Origin: Eretmocerus hayati
Lineage: Eukaryota > Arthropoda > Insecta > Hymenoptera > Aphelinidae
Assembly: GCA_029851415.1 (NCBI GenBank)
Contig: CM056743.1
Coordinates: 9,664,727 to 9,728,726 of the forward strand
Reading direction: 5' to 3'
DNA length: 64,000 bases
Below, piece after piece: positions 12,150-23,992 of this stretch. The notes under the pieces were generated by a model, which was not told where the DNA came from, made no database searches, and saw only the letters and a program-made list of their open reading frames with translations. How positions within the stretch are numbered: position 1 is the first letter of the stretch; each line of letters starts with the position of its first letter. A program made the position numbers and the translations under genes.

Positions 12150-14651
12150 TATAGTCCGGGAGCTGGATAGGCTCCCGTATGCACTGAGAGCGCCGATCAT
12201 GAACCAAAGGTTTTCTAACGTGACTTTTCTCGTAGAATCCGAATTCTTTGGTATTTTTACGATAGGAGGTGGAGATCACCTTTAAAAACGCAATTTTTAA
12301 CCTCAAAACTGTTTTTTGCGCGGGTAAGGGGACCAATCTTCCAGACTACTTGGATGACATCCGGAACATAGAAGTGTAATTGGAAACACGCCATAACATC
12401 ATATTCAAATATTTTGCACCCGATATACAGGGTGTCGAAGCCCCTTCGGGGTTGTTTGGTGCGATCGATGGTCCGGAAACGGATGAATCGCTAAATAATT
12501 TAGCTATTGGGTATTTATATAATCAGGTCATTGATGCAAGTTATTCTTCCCACTTCTGGGCCCTACGGACCCAATATACAGGGTGTCGAAGAGTTGCAAT
12601 GCCCATCTCGATCGCATTTGAATTACCCCAACTCACGTAATAGAGTATTGGACAGTAAAATTGATAGATCTCAATTCAATTTGATCCTCTGACTAGACAT
12701 TCAAAGATCCTTCCCCGATTTGGAGCATGGAAATTCCGTAGAAGTCACTATTTTCCATATCAAAATGTATAGATTTACAATGCGATCCCGTCGAAAAATT
12801 GAAATGTACAATCTGAATGTGGTATACCATCTCTATAGAGATTGCATACCACATTTTCTGTAGTTAATTAATCATCAGGTATCCAGAGTAATGCATTGCG
12901 TCTGTACTCTGGTAACTCTGAAAACTGTATAGTTTATGAACATTAATGATGTGCCTTCAAACCTGGAGCTCCTCATATCATCTAATCGTGACCGTTGGGT
13001 CGTTAGAACTCACACCGTCTCAAAACATATAAACACATGTGTGAGAACAAATTCGACCCCTGATAGCCGACGATTTTATGGGTAACACGCTATGTCCAAG
13101 GTAAATTGCAGGGTTATTGATTCTGAGTCATTCTGAAGAATGAAAGAATGCTTCGATCTACAATATGTTACAGAAGGTGTGTACATAATGTAACCGGGGG
13201 GTAGCAAAAAAATCGTAAACTTTATTGGTCCATTCCAAATTTTTTGTAAACCCTCGTGGTTTTTGTAAGGCTCACGCAAAGTATGGCATTTTAGTGTAAC
13301 GCTAGTCGTGTAATGATTAATCATCTTCTGCTGTTTAGTTTCGCGTACGCGAGGCTGGACCTCGCGCGCGCGAGAATCTCTATTCGGCAGCGTTCGGCAG
13401 CGTGCTGATTCGCGTACGCGAATACAGGGATCCCTCGCGTACGCGGATACAGGGATCCCTCGCGTACGCGAGTCATCATTACGTTTGCGTACGCGAGTCT
13501 CGGATAGCTCGCGTACGCGAGGGATCCCTGTATTCGCGTACGCGAATCAGCACGCTGCCCAACGCTGCCGAATAGAGATTCTCGCGCGCACGAGGTCCAG
13601 CCTCGCGTACGCGAAACTAAACAGCAGAAGATGATCAATCATTACACGACTAGCGTTACACTAAAATGCCATACTTTGCGTGAGCCTTACAAAAACCACG
13701 AGGGCTTACAAAAAATTTGGAATGGACCAATAAAGTTTACAATTTTTTTGCTACCCCCCGGTTACATTATGTACACACCTTCTGTAACATATTGTATAGA
13801 TCTTGGTTTGGAAGTTTCGTCTTTGTTTCGAAATTTGAGAGTCTTGAATGGATTATTTTTCAAAGGTCATTATGGATAATTTTCATACAAGCACTAAACG
13901 TTATTCCGAATTCTGGATGGTAATAAATCAGAGACCGCGCATCGCATAATCATTTTGTAAATGTACAGAGATGGCATACCACACGCAGATGGTACATTCC
14001 AGTTTTTCGACGTGATCGCATTGTAAATCTATACAATTTGGTATGGAAAATAGTGACTTCTACGGAATTTCCATGCTCCCAATCGAAGAAGGATCTCTGA
14101 ATGTCTAGTCAGAGGATCAAATTGAATTGAGATTTATCAATTTCACTGCCCAATACTCTATTACGTGAGTTGGAATAATTCAAATACGATGGAGATGGGT
14201 ATTACAACTCTTCGACACCCTGTATATTGGGTCCGTAGGGCCCAGAAGTGGGAAAAGTAACTTGCTAATGACCTGATTATATAAATACCCAATAGCTAAA
14301 TTATTTAGCGATTCATCCGTGTCCGGACCATCGATTGCACCAAACAACCCCGAAGGGGTTTCGACAACCTGTATATCGGATGCTAAATATTTGAATATGA
14401 TGTTATGTCGTGTTTTCAATCACACCTCTATGTTCCGGATGTCATCCAAGTAGTTTGGAAGACTGGTGCCCTTGCCCGAGCAAAAAAACAGTCTTTAGGT
14501 TAAAAATTGCGTTTTTAAAGGTGATCTCCACCTCCTATCGTAAAAATACCGACGGATTCGGATTCTACGAGAAAAATCACGCCAGAAAACGTTTGGTTCA
14601 TGATCGGCGCTCTCAGTGCATACGGGAGCCTATCCAGCTCCCGGACTATTA
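12150..14651. repeat. 2.5-kb nested palindromic element
   Basis: The outer arms of about 686 bp (12150-12836 and 13966-14651) are near-perfect inverted copies; ATAGTCCGGGAGCTGGATAG at the left pairs with its complement at the right. Inside lies a second, unrelated inverted repeat (13161-13794). The left end sits only about 50 bp from the piggyBac relic. Open frames in the arms are mirror copies and are not taken as genes. Each arm holds two copies of ATACAGGGTGTCGAAG. Confidence 0.9.
13161..13794. repeat. Inner palindrome with GCGTACGCG array
   Basis: The inverted repeat runs from CAATATGTTACAGAAGG at 13161 to its complement ending at 13794, with the centre near 13477. The central 280 bases carry eight copies of the self-complementary GCGTACGCG together with GCGCGCGCG and two types of nested palindrome. 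It sits inside the larger inverted repeat as a nested or co-evolved core. Confidence 0.88.
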
Positions 14652-16171
14652 TGGTGATGGAGTTCGTATGAAAAAAATTGATTCACCTTCGGGGTCAGGA
14701 TTTGGATCAGGCATAATCAGGGTTTCTACTCTCCTTTAAACTCTTGAATTGAAATCCGTTTTTCATCCTTGAAATCATGGAAAATCCTTGAATTTCCTGT
14801 CATGTTATCGATTATCCTTGGAATTCTACCCGACTCGCGAATGAATCTCCACGTTCATAGGCTCGATCCGAAAAGTTGATGTCCATCCGATTTGAAAACC
14901 CGCGTGTACGGCGCGCCAGCGTTGTCGACACCGGCTCGAGTTGACCAGTTACTTATCCACATGCGGTTGTGGCTCTACTCGGCTCAGTGCTCCGCGGCTT
15001 CGATTCCGACGAATACTCGTTCGGCAGAAATCGTGGCAGAAGCTTGGTTCAATTCAGTTCAATTCGAGAGCTTCTAAAGATTCTTGTTTCCGAGTAATAC
15101 ATCCGTCTCTCTGGTTTGAGTAAATACGTCGATCTCGACGTCGATGGATTAGAATTGGTGATTGTGACGGAGGTACAAGTGCAGCTATAGTACTTATAGG
15201 AGTGGTCGTCTCTCGGAGTCGCAGGTTCACTGAATGATTAATGAATGAAGTACCTGATGGTTAATACCATTGTATATAAACAATACTTCGTTAGTCCTTA
15301 TTTTATTGAACAACAACCTAAGCTTCTTTGTATGTTTAGGCAGTACAAGAATTGCTGGGAACCTTGCACAAAAATCCTTGAATGGTCATTTGACTCCTTG
15401 AAAATCCTTGAAAATCCTTGGAATCGACTCGGAAATCCGAATAGAAACCCTGATAATATTTCTGAACAAGATAATTAATATATCTATCCTCAAATTGGAT
15501 CAAATCTTCGAAAGTCAGAAGAGAAAGTGCTGGTTATTTATGATAATGGAATGAGGAAATGTCTGTTATTGCCTTCATAATCTCGGAGTTGACGGTTCAT
15601 TTTTCAAATGAAAAATTCTTCTGGAGCCAAAAAATTAGGTCACGGATTGTTTGTTTTGGCTTAGGATATTATTGAAATTGGATTGTACTGTATCATAGTG
15701 GAGTTACTATGATGTGCCAGTCTGTGTTACTGATTGGGGGAGAAAATAATAGCTATGGAGTTATAGAAAATTCTCCAAAAATTAAAAGAAACGAGTATCG
15801 CGTATAGACAAATATTATCAGGATGATAAATCAACACGAGGGTACTCATTCATAGAATTTTTAGTGGCAAGAGAGCGATGGAGACCTTGGACGAGTTGAA
15901 TATAGAAATTTTCTGAATTATGCATACAGAGTTTAGTTATCAAAAGGAAATTCTGATTACAGGAAGGTGAGAATGATGCCAGACTATGTAAATTTTATTG
16001 GGAAAGATAATTCAAAAGACGTCACAGAGAAATCAGTTGAACGATTATGGAAATATGCATGCATATAGAGAAATATTTATATTAAAATTCAATGTAAAAA
16101 AATGTGTAAGGGCGAAGGAAATAAGTCGATGAGGCTTAAAAAGGACTGGGTCCATTGCTGAAGGAAGTTGT
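14652..16171. other. Non-coding stretch with CCTTGAAAAT repeats
   Basis: No gene recognised. Short repeats of the type TCCTTGAAAAT are scattered at 14740-14825 and 15370-15425. The GC-richer part near 14.85-15.1 kb has no recognisable domain. Confidence 0.45.
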
Positions 16172-16976
16172 AGAACGCAAAATTTCCTACAAAAAGGTCC
16201 TTACGAATTTATCGGAAAACCCAAGAGCAAGGCTGCTAAACTCGTTGCCAATGTGACAGTTGCCAATTTAGGGCTAGGCGACCAACTGCAACTTGAAGGG
16301 AATGAAAAACCCTTTAAATCGGTACAGGTCAAATCTTGCTCAAAACGAAGCCCTCCAAGCATGGCTCAAAAGAAAGAGAAATAAATGTGTCGTCGAAACG
16401 GTATTCTCACAGCAGAAGTGCCGGCATGCGGCACTCAGAACCTGCATTTTTCCTCTTTTTTAGAAAGGCTTTGTACTTAGCAAGATACGACTCCTCCCAT
16501 TTTTAAGGAAATTTCATCCTCTTCAAGATTCACTTGGTAGCCTAACCCTAAATTGAACAACTGTCAAATTGGTAGCGAGTTTAGTAGTGATGCGTCGGCT
16601 GCCGCCCCATATATTAGCCTGTTGAACGCGCGGAAAGGTTTTCCCGCATTTCTCGTCCCAGGCTTGGGTTTTCCGGGAAATTTTATGAGGACTTTTTTGT
16701 GGGAAATTTTGCATTCTACAATTTTGGTCTCGGAAAATTTTCCGTGAAAATGCATGTTTCCCGAGTTTTTTTGCAAAAAACCATAACGTCACAGAACCAT
16801 AACTTTGCACTAGAAACTGTTAATTGATAACAAACCCCGGAATTTTCGGGCTGGCGACCTCGTGCATTCGATTCAGCACTTCAAAATACACAAAAATACA
16901 CCTTCAAACTTTCTGGAACACGAAGTTTTTTCTCAAATCCCCCCCCCCCTCCCCCCAGCGTCCGGACTAATGATAA
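16172..16976. repeat. Foldback repeat family, copy A (left-truncated)
   Basis: GCAAAATTTCCTACAAAAAG at about 16177 pairs with the complement near 16700-16720, and GCGACCAACTGCAACTTGAA with 16510-16535. The whole segment is also colinear with the larger copy at 31104-32310 (shared GAACGAAGCCCT-type, TGAGGACTTTTTTGTGGGAAA and GCGACCTCG blocks). The left arm is shorter than the right, so this copy has lost its left end. Within its right tail is a run of C at 16940-16957. Confidence 0.8.
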
Positions 16977-18086
16977 AATGAAATTGGTTTACATTCGTTC
17001 GACTTTCCACGAAAATTGCAATGATTGATGGATTTTCAGATTAATAAGAATGATGACTCTCGCTCAATAAGTAATTGTTGGTGATGAATGTGCCCTGCAT
17101 TCAACTCAAACTATAAAACACTTTTACACAACGAAAATAAAGAATGAAATGAGATGATGGAATATTTTTCACGTATTTTCATTCATAACTCAAAAACGTT
17201 ACAGTTAATTTTTGAAAATTTGGTATGGGTTTTTTTTGTAGATCTTTAAATGATCTACAATGAAGATCCCGTACAACTTGTCCGGAGAACGCGTTTGTTC
17301 CTGGATAAATTGAAAAAAATCAAGACAATAAGAAAATTTCTCAGCTGTTCGGGTTCATAACTCAGAAACGGCATCCGTTACGGGAAAGTTGATGGTATAC
17401 TTTTTGTAGGTTTTAAAAAGATCTACAAAAAGATACTGAGGGTTTTTTCTCGCTACAACCCTTATCTCTGGGTTATAGTGTGAAAATTTTAAGAAATGAC
17501 AATTTTGGCGCGTTTCCATTGATTATTCATATGTTTCCCCAAAAATATTTAACCAAAAAACCTTTTGCTTTATCAAACCAGCTACCATTTGAGGCCAAAA
17601 GTAGGCTGTTAGCAACAGTTGGACCACTTAGTGTTCGAATTCAGAGGCTTAGTTGCAGCACTATAGGAGGGTATTGAGTTGGACTTGCCTCTCATTGAAT
17701 TTTCAGCTCCGGGATCTACGGTTGCGCTGCAAGTTTGACCGCAGCCTTGATTAGAAAATTGATCCTTTCCCTTTCAAAATTTGCTGAAGAAAAGCTAAAC
17801 TCAATCAGCAAGATCGTGGAATTTCATTAAAAGTATCTAGTTCATAAAACAAAAACCACACACAGAATTCTATTCTTATGTTACCCTTCATATATTCAGC
17901 GAGTGAGAAATATTCTTGAAAAAGTCACACAGAGAATGCTGTTTGATCAAATTTCTTATTGGGAGCTATTTGTGAGTTTCTCAAAGATTGATCCACATGA
18001 CCTTATCTCACTGCACAAAGAGGAAAACGCTCATAAGCACTGTAGTAAACGTTATGAAGACAATCAAGTGTTACGGATCATAGTTA
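16977..18086. other. Non-coding stretch with a 171-bp tandem pair
   Basis: Two diverged copies of a unit of about 171 bp start at about 17179 and 17350, both with TTCATAACTCA-AAACG, a GGTAT...TTTTTGTAG block and an AAATGATCTAC/AAAGATCTAC block. No gene was recognised elsewhere in the stretch. Confidence 0.6.
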
Positions 18087-19307
18087 AGGTAAAAGCACCA
18101 GTTTCTGGACAGCTATTTGGGGACGTCGCTATTTTATCGTTCTAATGGTACTATAATAACATTTTTCGTACCAATCAATGATTCTAATGTTTACTGTAGG
18201 TGAAATTCTTTCATTTCCAATTTGTTTCGTTTCAAAAACCCCAAAATTATCGTCGGGAGAGATTAAAAACGAGACGACTTGAATTCCACCTATTCTTGGA
18301 CAGGGGTTATCGAAAGAAACCTAATTCTGGACACCGGGAACCTATATCTGGACAGTGAATTTCAGGTGCGAAAATGATATGATGTGCAATATTCTTGAGC
18401 AGAGAGTCGCAAGTAAATCATTTTTTGCCTCTTGAATGATTCTAAAGAGTCCTGAAAGTAATAATCGACGTCAATATACTCGAAATGGACGGGCATCAAA
18501 TCTCATGTTTGTGTATATGTTTTGCTATATTTTAATAAAAATCTAAAGTGTAAGATATCAGTAATGCTAGTATCGCGATTCTAGGTGAATATGTGCTCAA
18601 TACTGATACAATTTTGCTGAGTATAGAAGCCCAATAACACTGCAGTACGAGTCACCCACGGCATACCTATGTAACAGCATGTAGGCCTGCGTACTTTGAG
18701 GTTAGAATTCACTTGAGAGAGAAAATCCACTGAACACAATAATCACGGTATACCACCCAATAATTGATGAACTTTGAATACTCCGCAACAATAACATCCA
18801 CTTTCTCGGGAGTTTTTATCGAAAAAATGGTCGATTTGATACAAGAATACAGTGTCCAACTACAGGAAAATCAGCCCAATACGGCACCTAATCCTGGACA
18901 CTTAAATTCTCGAAAATAAATAGATATATTCCACCAAAACTATTAAGAAACTGAAATTCACGGTGTTTACAAACGAATGCTAAAAAACCGGACGGAGTTG
19001 TTGTATTCACATCATTTTAGAGCATGCCCCAAGTTTCGGAGTGAGCCGCATCGAAGGCTCGCGAGCGTACAATTTCATGCTGCGGGAGACTGCCGTTTTG
19101 GACCATCACGAAAATATTCTTCTACCACGTTTCTCGTCTATCCGACTCACCAAGATACTTATCTGACCATAGATGAAGCACTTGGGCTAAGAATCACATA
19201 TCATTAACGAGGATTTGTCGTTTGTTGTGATTATAATCGCGTGATAAACTCACTGTCCAGGAATAGGCGCTTTTTCGCGCGGTGTCCAGAAACTGGTGCT
19301 TTTACCT
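18087..19307. mobile_element. 1.22-kb TA-flanked TIR element, non-autonomous
   Basis: AGGTAAAAGCACCAGTTTCT at 18087 recurs as its complement ending at 19307, and both ends are flanked by TA, the target used by Tc1/mariner-type elements. The interior repeats CTGGACA-type motifs (near 18325, 18350, 18895) and has no transposase frame. The superfamily is inferred from the TA flanks only. Confidence 0.78.
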
Positions 19308-19374
19308 TAGTAGTTAGCTTGCAAAAGACGGCAATGTTTCAAACAAAAAACACAATATAACACCTGTGCATCAA

Positions 19375-19493
19375 TATGTATATACTTTATACGACTGGGC
19401 GCGGAAACTGCGTGTTTCTACACTCCCTCGCTGCGCGAGTAAGCATAGAAACACGCAGTTTCCGCGTCTCGCCGTATACATAATATACTATTT
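19375..19493. repeat. Hairpin with CTCGCTGCGCGAG loop
   Basis: GCGCGGAAACTGCGTGTTTCT at about 19399 pairs with AGAAACACGCAGTTTCCGCG at about 19447. The outer flank ends in CATAATATACTATTT, the same end type as the hairpin at 9914. It lies 68 bp past a TA-flanked element. Confidence 0.8.
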
Positions 19494-19694
19494 CAAGCGC
19501 TCCGCGTATCTGCGTGATATGAATGAGCTCAGTAAGTTTGTCTCCTCTTCTCTCATCTCGAAGCTCTTGCAGATGGCGCTGCGCAAATTCAGCGCCCAAA
19601 ACACGTTTTGCAAAAACCATTCCGATGAAAATATGTGGCAACAATGAGTCTTACAAATTCACACTGATTTCTGAGAACGGCATAAATATTGCGT

Positions 19695-19824
19695 TTTATA
19701 GTGGTTGTAATTTCAATGCCGTTCTTGGACTATCCTTTTAAATAAACTTATTATGATTAGGTATGTAAATCATGAGTATATTTAAAAGGATAGTCCAAGA
19801 ACAGCATCTTCACAACCACTATTA
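19695..19824. repeat. 130-bp inverted repeat
   Basis: GTTCTTGGACTATCCTTTTA (about 19721-19740) is followed by its exact complement at about 19785-19802. Outer parts (ATAGTGGTTGT and ACAACCACTAT) also pair. The spacer is about 40 bp. Confidence 0.85.
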
Positions 19825-20225
19825 TTCTCTGTCTGGACATTAGAGTCAAAATATAAGAATTGCGTTTTAAGTTTTGTATGAGTACCTACCTCGGTACCTA
19901 TGTACGGTGATAACTTGTGCGGCGTGAAGGGTCGTCCTCATCAGCTGGCATCGTTCTGTTATCGGTATAGTGGGCAGAAAAATTTTGTTCAATGTATACA
20001 TTATTAGTATCAATCGATAGGGCGTGAATTCCTCAGTGTCGTAATATGACTGCTTTTAATTTCTCAATTTCCAATTTTCCAAAAACACTGAATGAAGGTA
20101 CCCTTGCAGTATGTCTGGCGAGCGAGGCTCGAGGGAGCTCTCCCCAAGTCCGATCTCCGGCTCAAACGATTCCTGGAGGTCCAAAATTAATTCCTCAGCC
20201 CCTACTTGAGGACCAAATAATTTTT

Positions 20226-20847
20226 TCGATACACTGTGCGTAAAAGTGCACTTGGCGCACAGTTTGTCGACTTTTACTCACAGTTTATCGAAAATTATAG
20301 TTAGATACACGGGCGTAAAACCCATTATTCGCATCCTCGTGATGATTCCGACCCTCGCCTGCGGCTCGGGCCGGAAACCCATCACTCGGACGCGAATAAA
20401 ACGTTTTACGCCCTTGTATCGAAATGTACTATTTTGCAACTGTGTGCGCGAAGTTGTAAAAAAATGAGACTTCTCTTCATTATTCACAGTGCGAGAAGTA
20501 ATGCGTAAATGACTTCTCGCACGGTTTTACATTTACGCACTGGTGGAGTGTGCGTGAATGTAACTTCTCGCTCTAATGCATTTTCATTCACGCACAGTGC
20601 CAAAATATGATGTCACGTCATCCCTCTGAATTTGGCCTTTCTTGGAAACTTCGTTTCCAAGATATTCTTGCTCGGACAGTGGTGCATTTAATTACAACTT
20701 TGCGCACAGTTGCAAAAAATAGTATACGCAACACGTGCGAGAAGTTTCCGCACACGTTGCCAACTCGCGCGAGAAGTAACATTCACGCACTTGTTTGGCA
20801 ACTTGTGCGGAAATTGACCTTCTCGCACTTGTTGCGTAATATACTAT
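20226..20847. mobile_element. Hairpin-rich insert in the left foldback arm
   Basis: The uninterrupted right arm shows the empty site, so this block was inserted. It contains a 100-bp hairpin (20310-20413, GGGCGTAAAAC to GTTTTACGCCC with a CTCGCCTGCGGCTCG-type apex) and at least seven copies of GCGAGAAGT in both orientations (about 20446-20830). It also has CTTGGAAACTTCGTTTCCAAG and ends in TGCGTAATATACTATTTT. Part of it is related to 60430-60530. No coding frame. The class is unknown. Confidence 0.75.
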
Positions 20848-21759
20848 TTTATTCTAAAAACCAACGATTATTTGACGATTACCCCCTCCCCTCGTTAAGC
20901 GGAAAAGACGCCATGGCGTAAGTCAACTGCGCAACAAGGCGCGAATAATTTGAATGTGACAACTTTACAGGAAAGGGAATTGTGACTGTGAGAGCATTTC
21001 AAGTGATCACGATTTGTGCTGGTTAATGTTTAAAATGATAGTTATGAATCTTCCGGGGCTTAGCGTAATCAGAGAGCGGGAGGTTAGAACCCTCTTTGTT
21101 CTCTTTACAAAGGATTGCAAGCGAGGCAATAACGAAATAATAGCCGCGAACGATTGTTAAATCCAGTTTGAACTTTTAGCTTGAACTTTAGTTGTCGTCT
21201 GCACGCCCCTTGCGCGTGCGGTGGCGTAAAATGCTAAGAATTATTTATTGTTTGTCTCGCCTTTTTGCATGAATTTGTTTGTTTAAATATATCCATATTC
21301 AAATCAACAATCCCGTGTTCATCAAAAATTGTGGTTACAGTGCAGCAGCATGTATCAACAAATTGTATTGAAACAGATATCTTCTCAAATTCTTGAGGCT
21401 ATTCGTTCTAAAGCATGGGACAGAATACCATTGAATAGTAGTTCTTATGTATCTTTTTATGAATACTGTGACAGCTTAGTTTGTGCTGACATAGAAAATT
21501 TTGATGGTTGATTACTTCCTATGTCTATGTATTCTTCTGTATTCTTTTACAGGTTAAACTAAAGTCTCGTGCTTGATTCTTACATGAGTATTTACACTCA
21601 GAGAAGAGAAATCTCTAAGATACTAGAGATGAGAATAGGATATTATGGAGAAAATGATATACTAGAGAGATGACAGCTTCATACTAAAAAATTTCAATTA
21701 TATACTTTGATAAGGAATATGACGCAAAACTCCAGTAGTTGCAGAGTGCTAAAATTCTA

Positions 21760-22860
21760 TCCCACCAAGATGTAATTGTAGTGATTCAACTTTTCCTGGG
21801 TAGAGAGCAACATCATTCATCGTCTTTTCTTGACTGTTTTCTACTTAAAGATTGTAGCTGATGTTGCTCTTTACACAAAAAATGCTGTATTCATTACAAC
21901 TTGATGGAATGTCACTTTATAACTTGAGCGCTCTTCAAAATTGGACTTCGGTATGTTGGTTTTCATCAGTCTACACCATTGCAATTCTCTCTTAGGAAAA
22001 TTTTGAGTGTTTTTTAATAATACTTTTCAGATATCAGAGAGCAAGGATCTAACAATGTGAAGAATAAAAAGAATCAAAACATACATTCCAATCATGTAAA
22101 TTGATAACAACTAACATGCGAAAGTCTAATTGTGGAGAGCGCTTAAGTTATATGGTGACATTTCTTCAAGGTGTTGTGGAAGCAATTCAATTATTTCTGT
22201 GTGGAGAACAACATCAACTTATCATCTTCTTCTAACTCTCATCTGCTAGAAGATAGTAGTTGATGTTACTCTTTACATAGGAGAAATGATATTGTTATCA
22301 GTAGAATTTGACGGAATGTCAACTTATAACATGAGCGCTCTTCAAAATTGGACTCTCGTATGTTTCTGCCATCAATCTAGACCATTGCAATCATCTCTCA
22401 GCAGAATGTGTAGTTCTTCTGATACTTCTCAGAAACTAGAGTGCAAGGATGAATCATCATAGATAAAAAGGGGATTGTCAAGTATATATCCAAATTATGT
22501 AGACTGATAAAAACAGACTGAGCCAATTTTGTAATGCGCTAGAGCTATGTTGTGATGTTTCATCTGAATGTAATTGTAATAATGTAATTGTTTGGGGTGC
22601 AGAGCAATATCAACAATAATTTTCTTCCGCTATCTGTTCTAGTCATCAAATGATTTCCCCTACACCCAGAGAAAGTCATATTATTATTATCACAACTACA
22701 TGCCAATGGAATGTCACTGTACATGACACTTCAAGTTTGCGTTATATATTATCATCTCACACTGCACATGAAAATGCTTTCATGTATTTCCGAAAGATAT
22801 CTATGAAAATAATTTTCTTCATCAAATTCGGACTTTAGACGAACATGAACAGTATTGAGG
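21760..22860. repeat. Three degenerate 400-bp tandem units
   Basis: The anchor GAGAGCAACATC (21803), GGAGAACAACATC (22203) and GCAGAGCAATATC (22599) recur every 397-400 bp. Each is followed by GATGTTGCTCTTT-type complement, and in the first two by GGAATGTCA(A/C)TTATAAC and GAGCGCTCTTCAAAATTGGACT. The third unit is shorter and more diverged. They fill the loop of the foldback element. Confidence 0.75.
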
Positions 22861-23743
22861 TTCATGTTGTTCTTATGTATGCTGAGGAAATTTAGTGCCC
22901 CAAGAATTCCCCAGAAAGTTCAAGTAAAAAGATCAAACTGGATCCAGTCCCCGTCTCTTTACTTGATCCAAGCTTGATCCAGGCTTCAAGTTTTTTATCA
23001 AGATTGGATCAAGACTTGAAACTTATTTCTAACCGAGAAATCGTGATCACTTGAAATGCTCTCACAGTCACAATTTCCTTTCCTGTAAAGTTGTCATATT
23101 CAAATTATTCGCGCCTTGTTGCGCAGTTGACTTACGCCATGGCGTCTTTTCCGCTTAACGAGGAGAAGGGGGTAATCGTCAAATAATCTTTGGTTTTTAG
23201 AATAAAAAAATTATTTGGTCCTCAAGTAGGGGCTGAGGAATTAATTTTGGACTTCCAGGAATCATTTGAGCCGGAGATCGGAGTTGGGGAGAGCTCCCTC
23301 GAGCCTCGCCAGACATACTGCAAGGGTACCTTCATTTAGTGTTTTTGGAAAATTGGAAATTGAGAAATTAAAAGCAGTCATATCACGACACTGAGGAATT
23401 CACGCCCTATCGATTGATACTAATAATGTATAAATTGAACAAAATTTTTCTGTTCACTATACCACGGTTGGTGTCATATTGGCTACGATGCCCCTTCCTC
23501 ACTTGCCCGTGCACTGTTCAGTGTAAACACGTTGAGCGAAGACGTAGTATGAAATTTATGAAAACGCAGAGTAAAGAGACGAGCCTCCGAAGCTTTGCCC
23601 ACTCAGAGCTCGAGCTGTTTACGACGGATTGCACGTAATGTATAGTAATTAATCTCCGAAACGCACGACATATGCAATCAACATCGCGTGATATACTTTT
23701 GTAGAGGAGTTTCAACTCGTGCGCAGTTGTACTGCTCCTGTTT

Positions 23744-23992
23744 TTCCGGCCACGAGATAGGTGTATTCATATTTTACATGCGAGTAGCGTAGAAACACGT
23801 GTTTCCAGGCGTCCTCGCTTGGCGAGAAAGCCTGGAAGCAAATGTTTCTACGCTACTAGCATGTAAAACACATTACGTATCTCGTGTGGAAAACTTTTTA
23901 CTTCGTGAAAACCATACTGGACGTCGGCTTCGCCGACGTCCAGCATGGTTTCCACGAAGAAAAAAGTTTTCCAGCACTCGATACGTAATATA
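23744..23992. repeat. Two adjacent long hairpins
   Basis: The first (about 23776-23874) pairs CATGCGAGTAGCGTAGAAAC with GTTTCTACGCTACTAGCATG around CTCGCTTGGCGAG. The second (about 23875-23991) pairs TACGTATCTCGTGTGGAAAAC with GTTTTCCAGCACTCGATACGTA (parts) around GGACGTCGGCTTCGCCGACG. The second ends in ACGTAATATACTA, the shared end motif. Confidence 0.85.

Larger units (their letters stand above)
19965..23463. repeat. 3.5-kb composite foldback element
   Basis: GGTATAGTG at about 19964 begins a left arm (19965-20225 continued at 20848-21015) that is inverted at 23038-23463. The arms total about 430 bp each and match closely, including GGGCGTGAATTCCTCAGTGT and CCATGGCGTAAGTCAACTGC. The left arm is split by a 622-bp insert (20226-20847) that the right arm lacks. 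The 2-kb loop carries three tandem units of about 400 bp. No transposase frame is seen. No convincing target duplication was found. Confidence 0.88.

Noticed and set aside
20226..20847. CRISPR-like array because of repeated short words
   Set aside because: Repeats are 9-10 bases, in both orientations and unevenly spaced, in a eukaryotic context.
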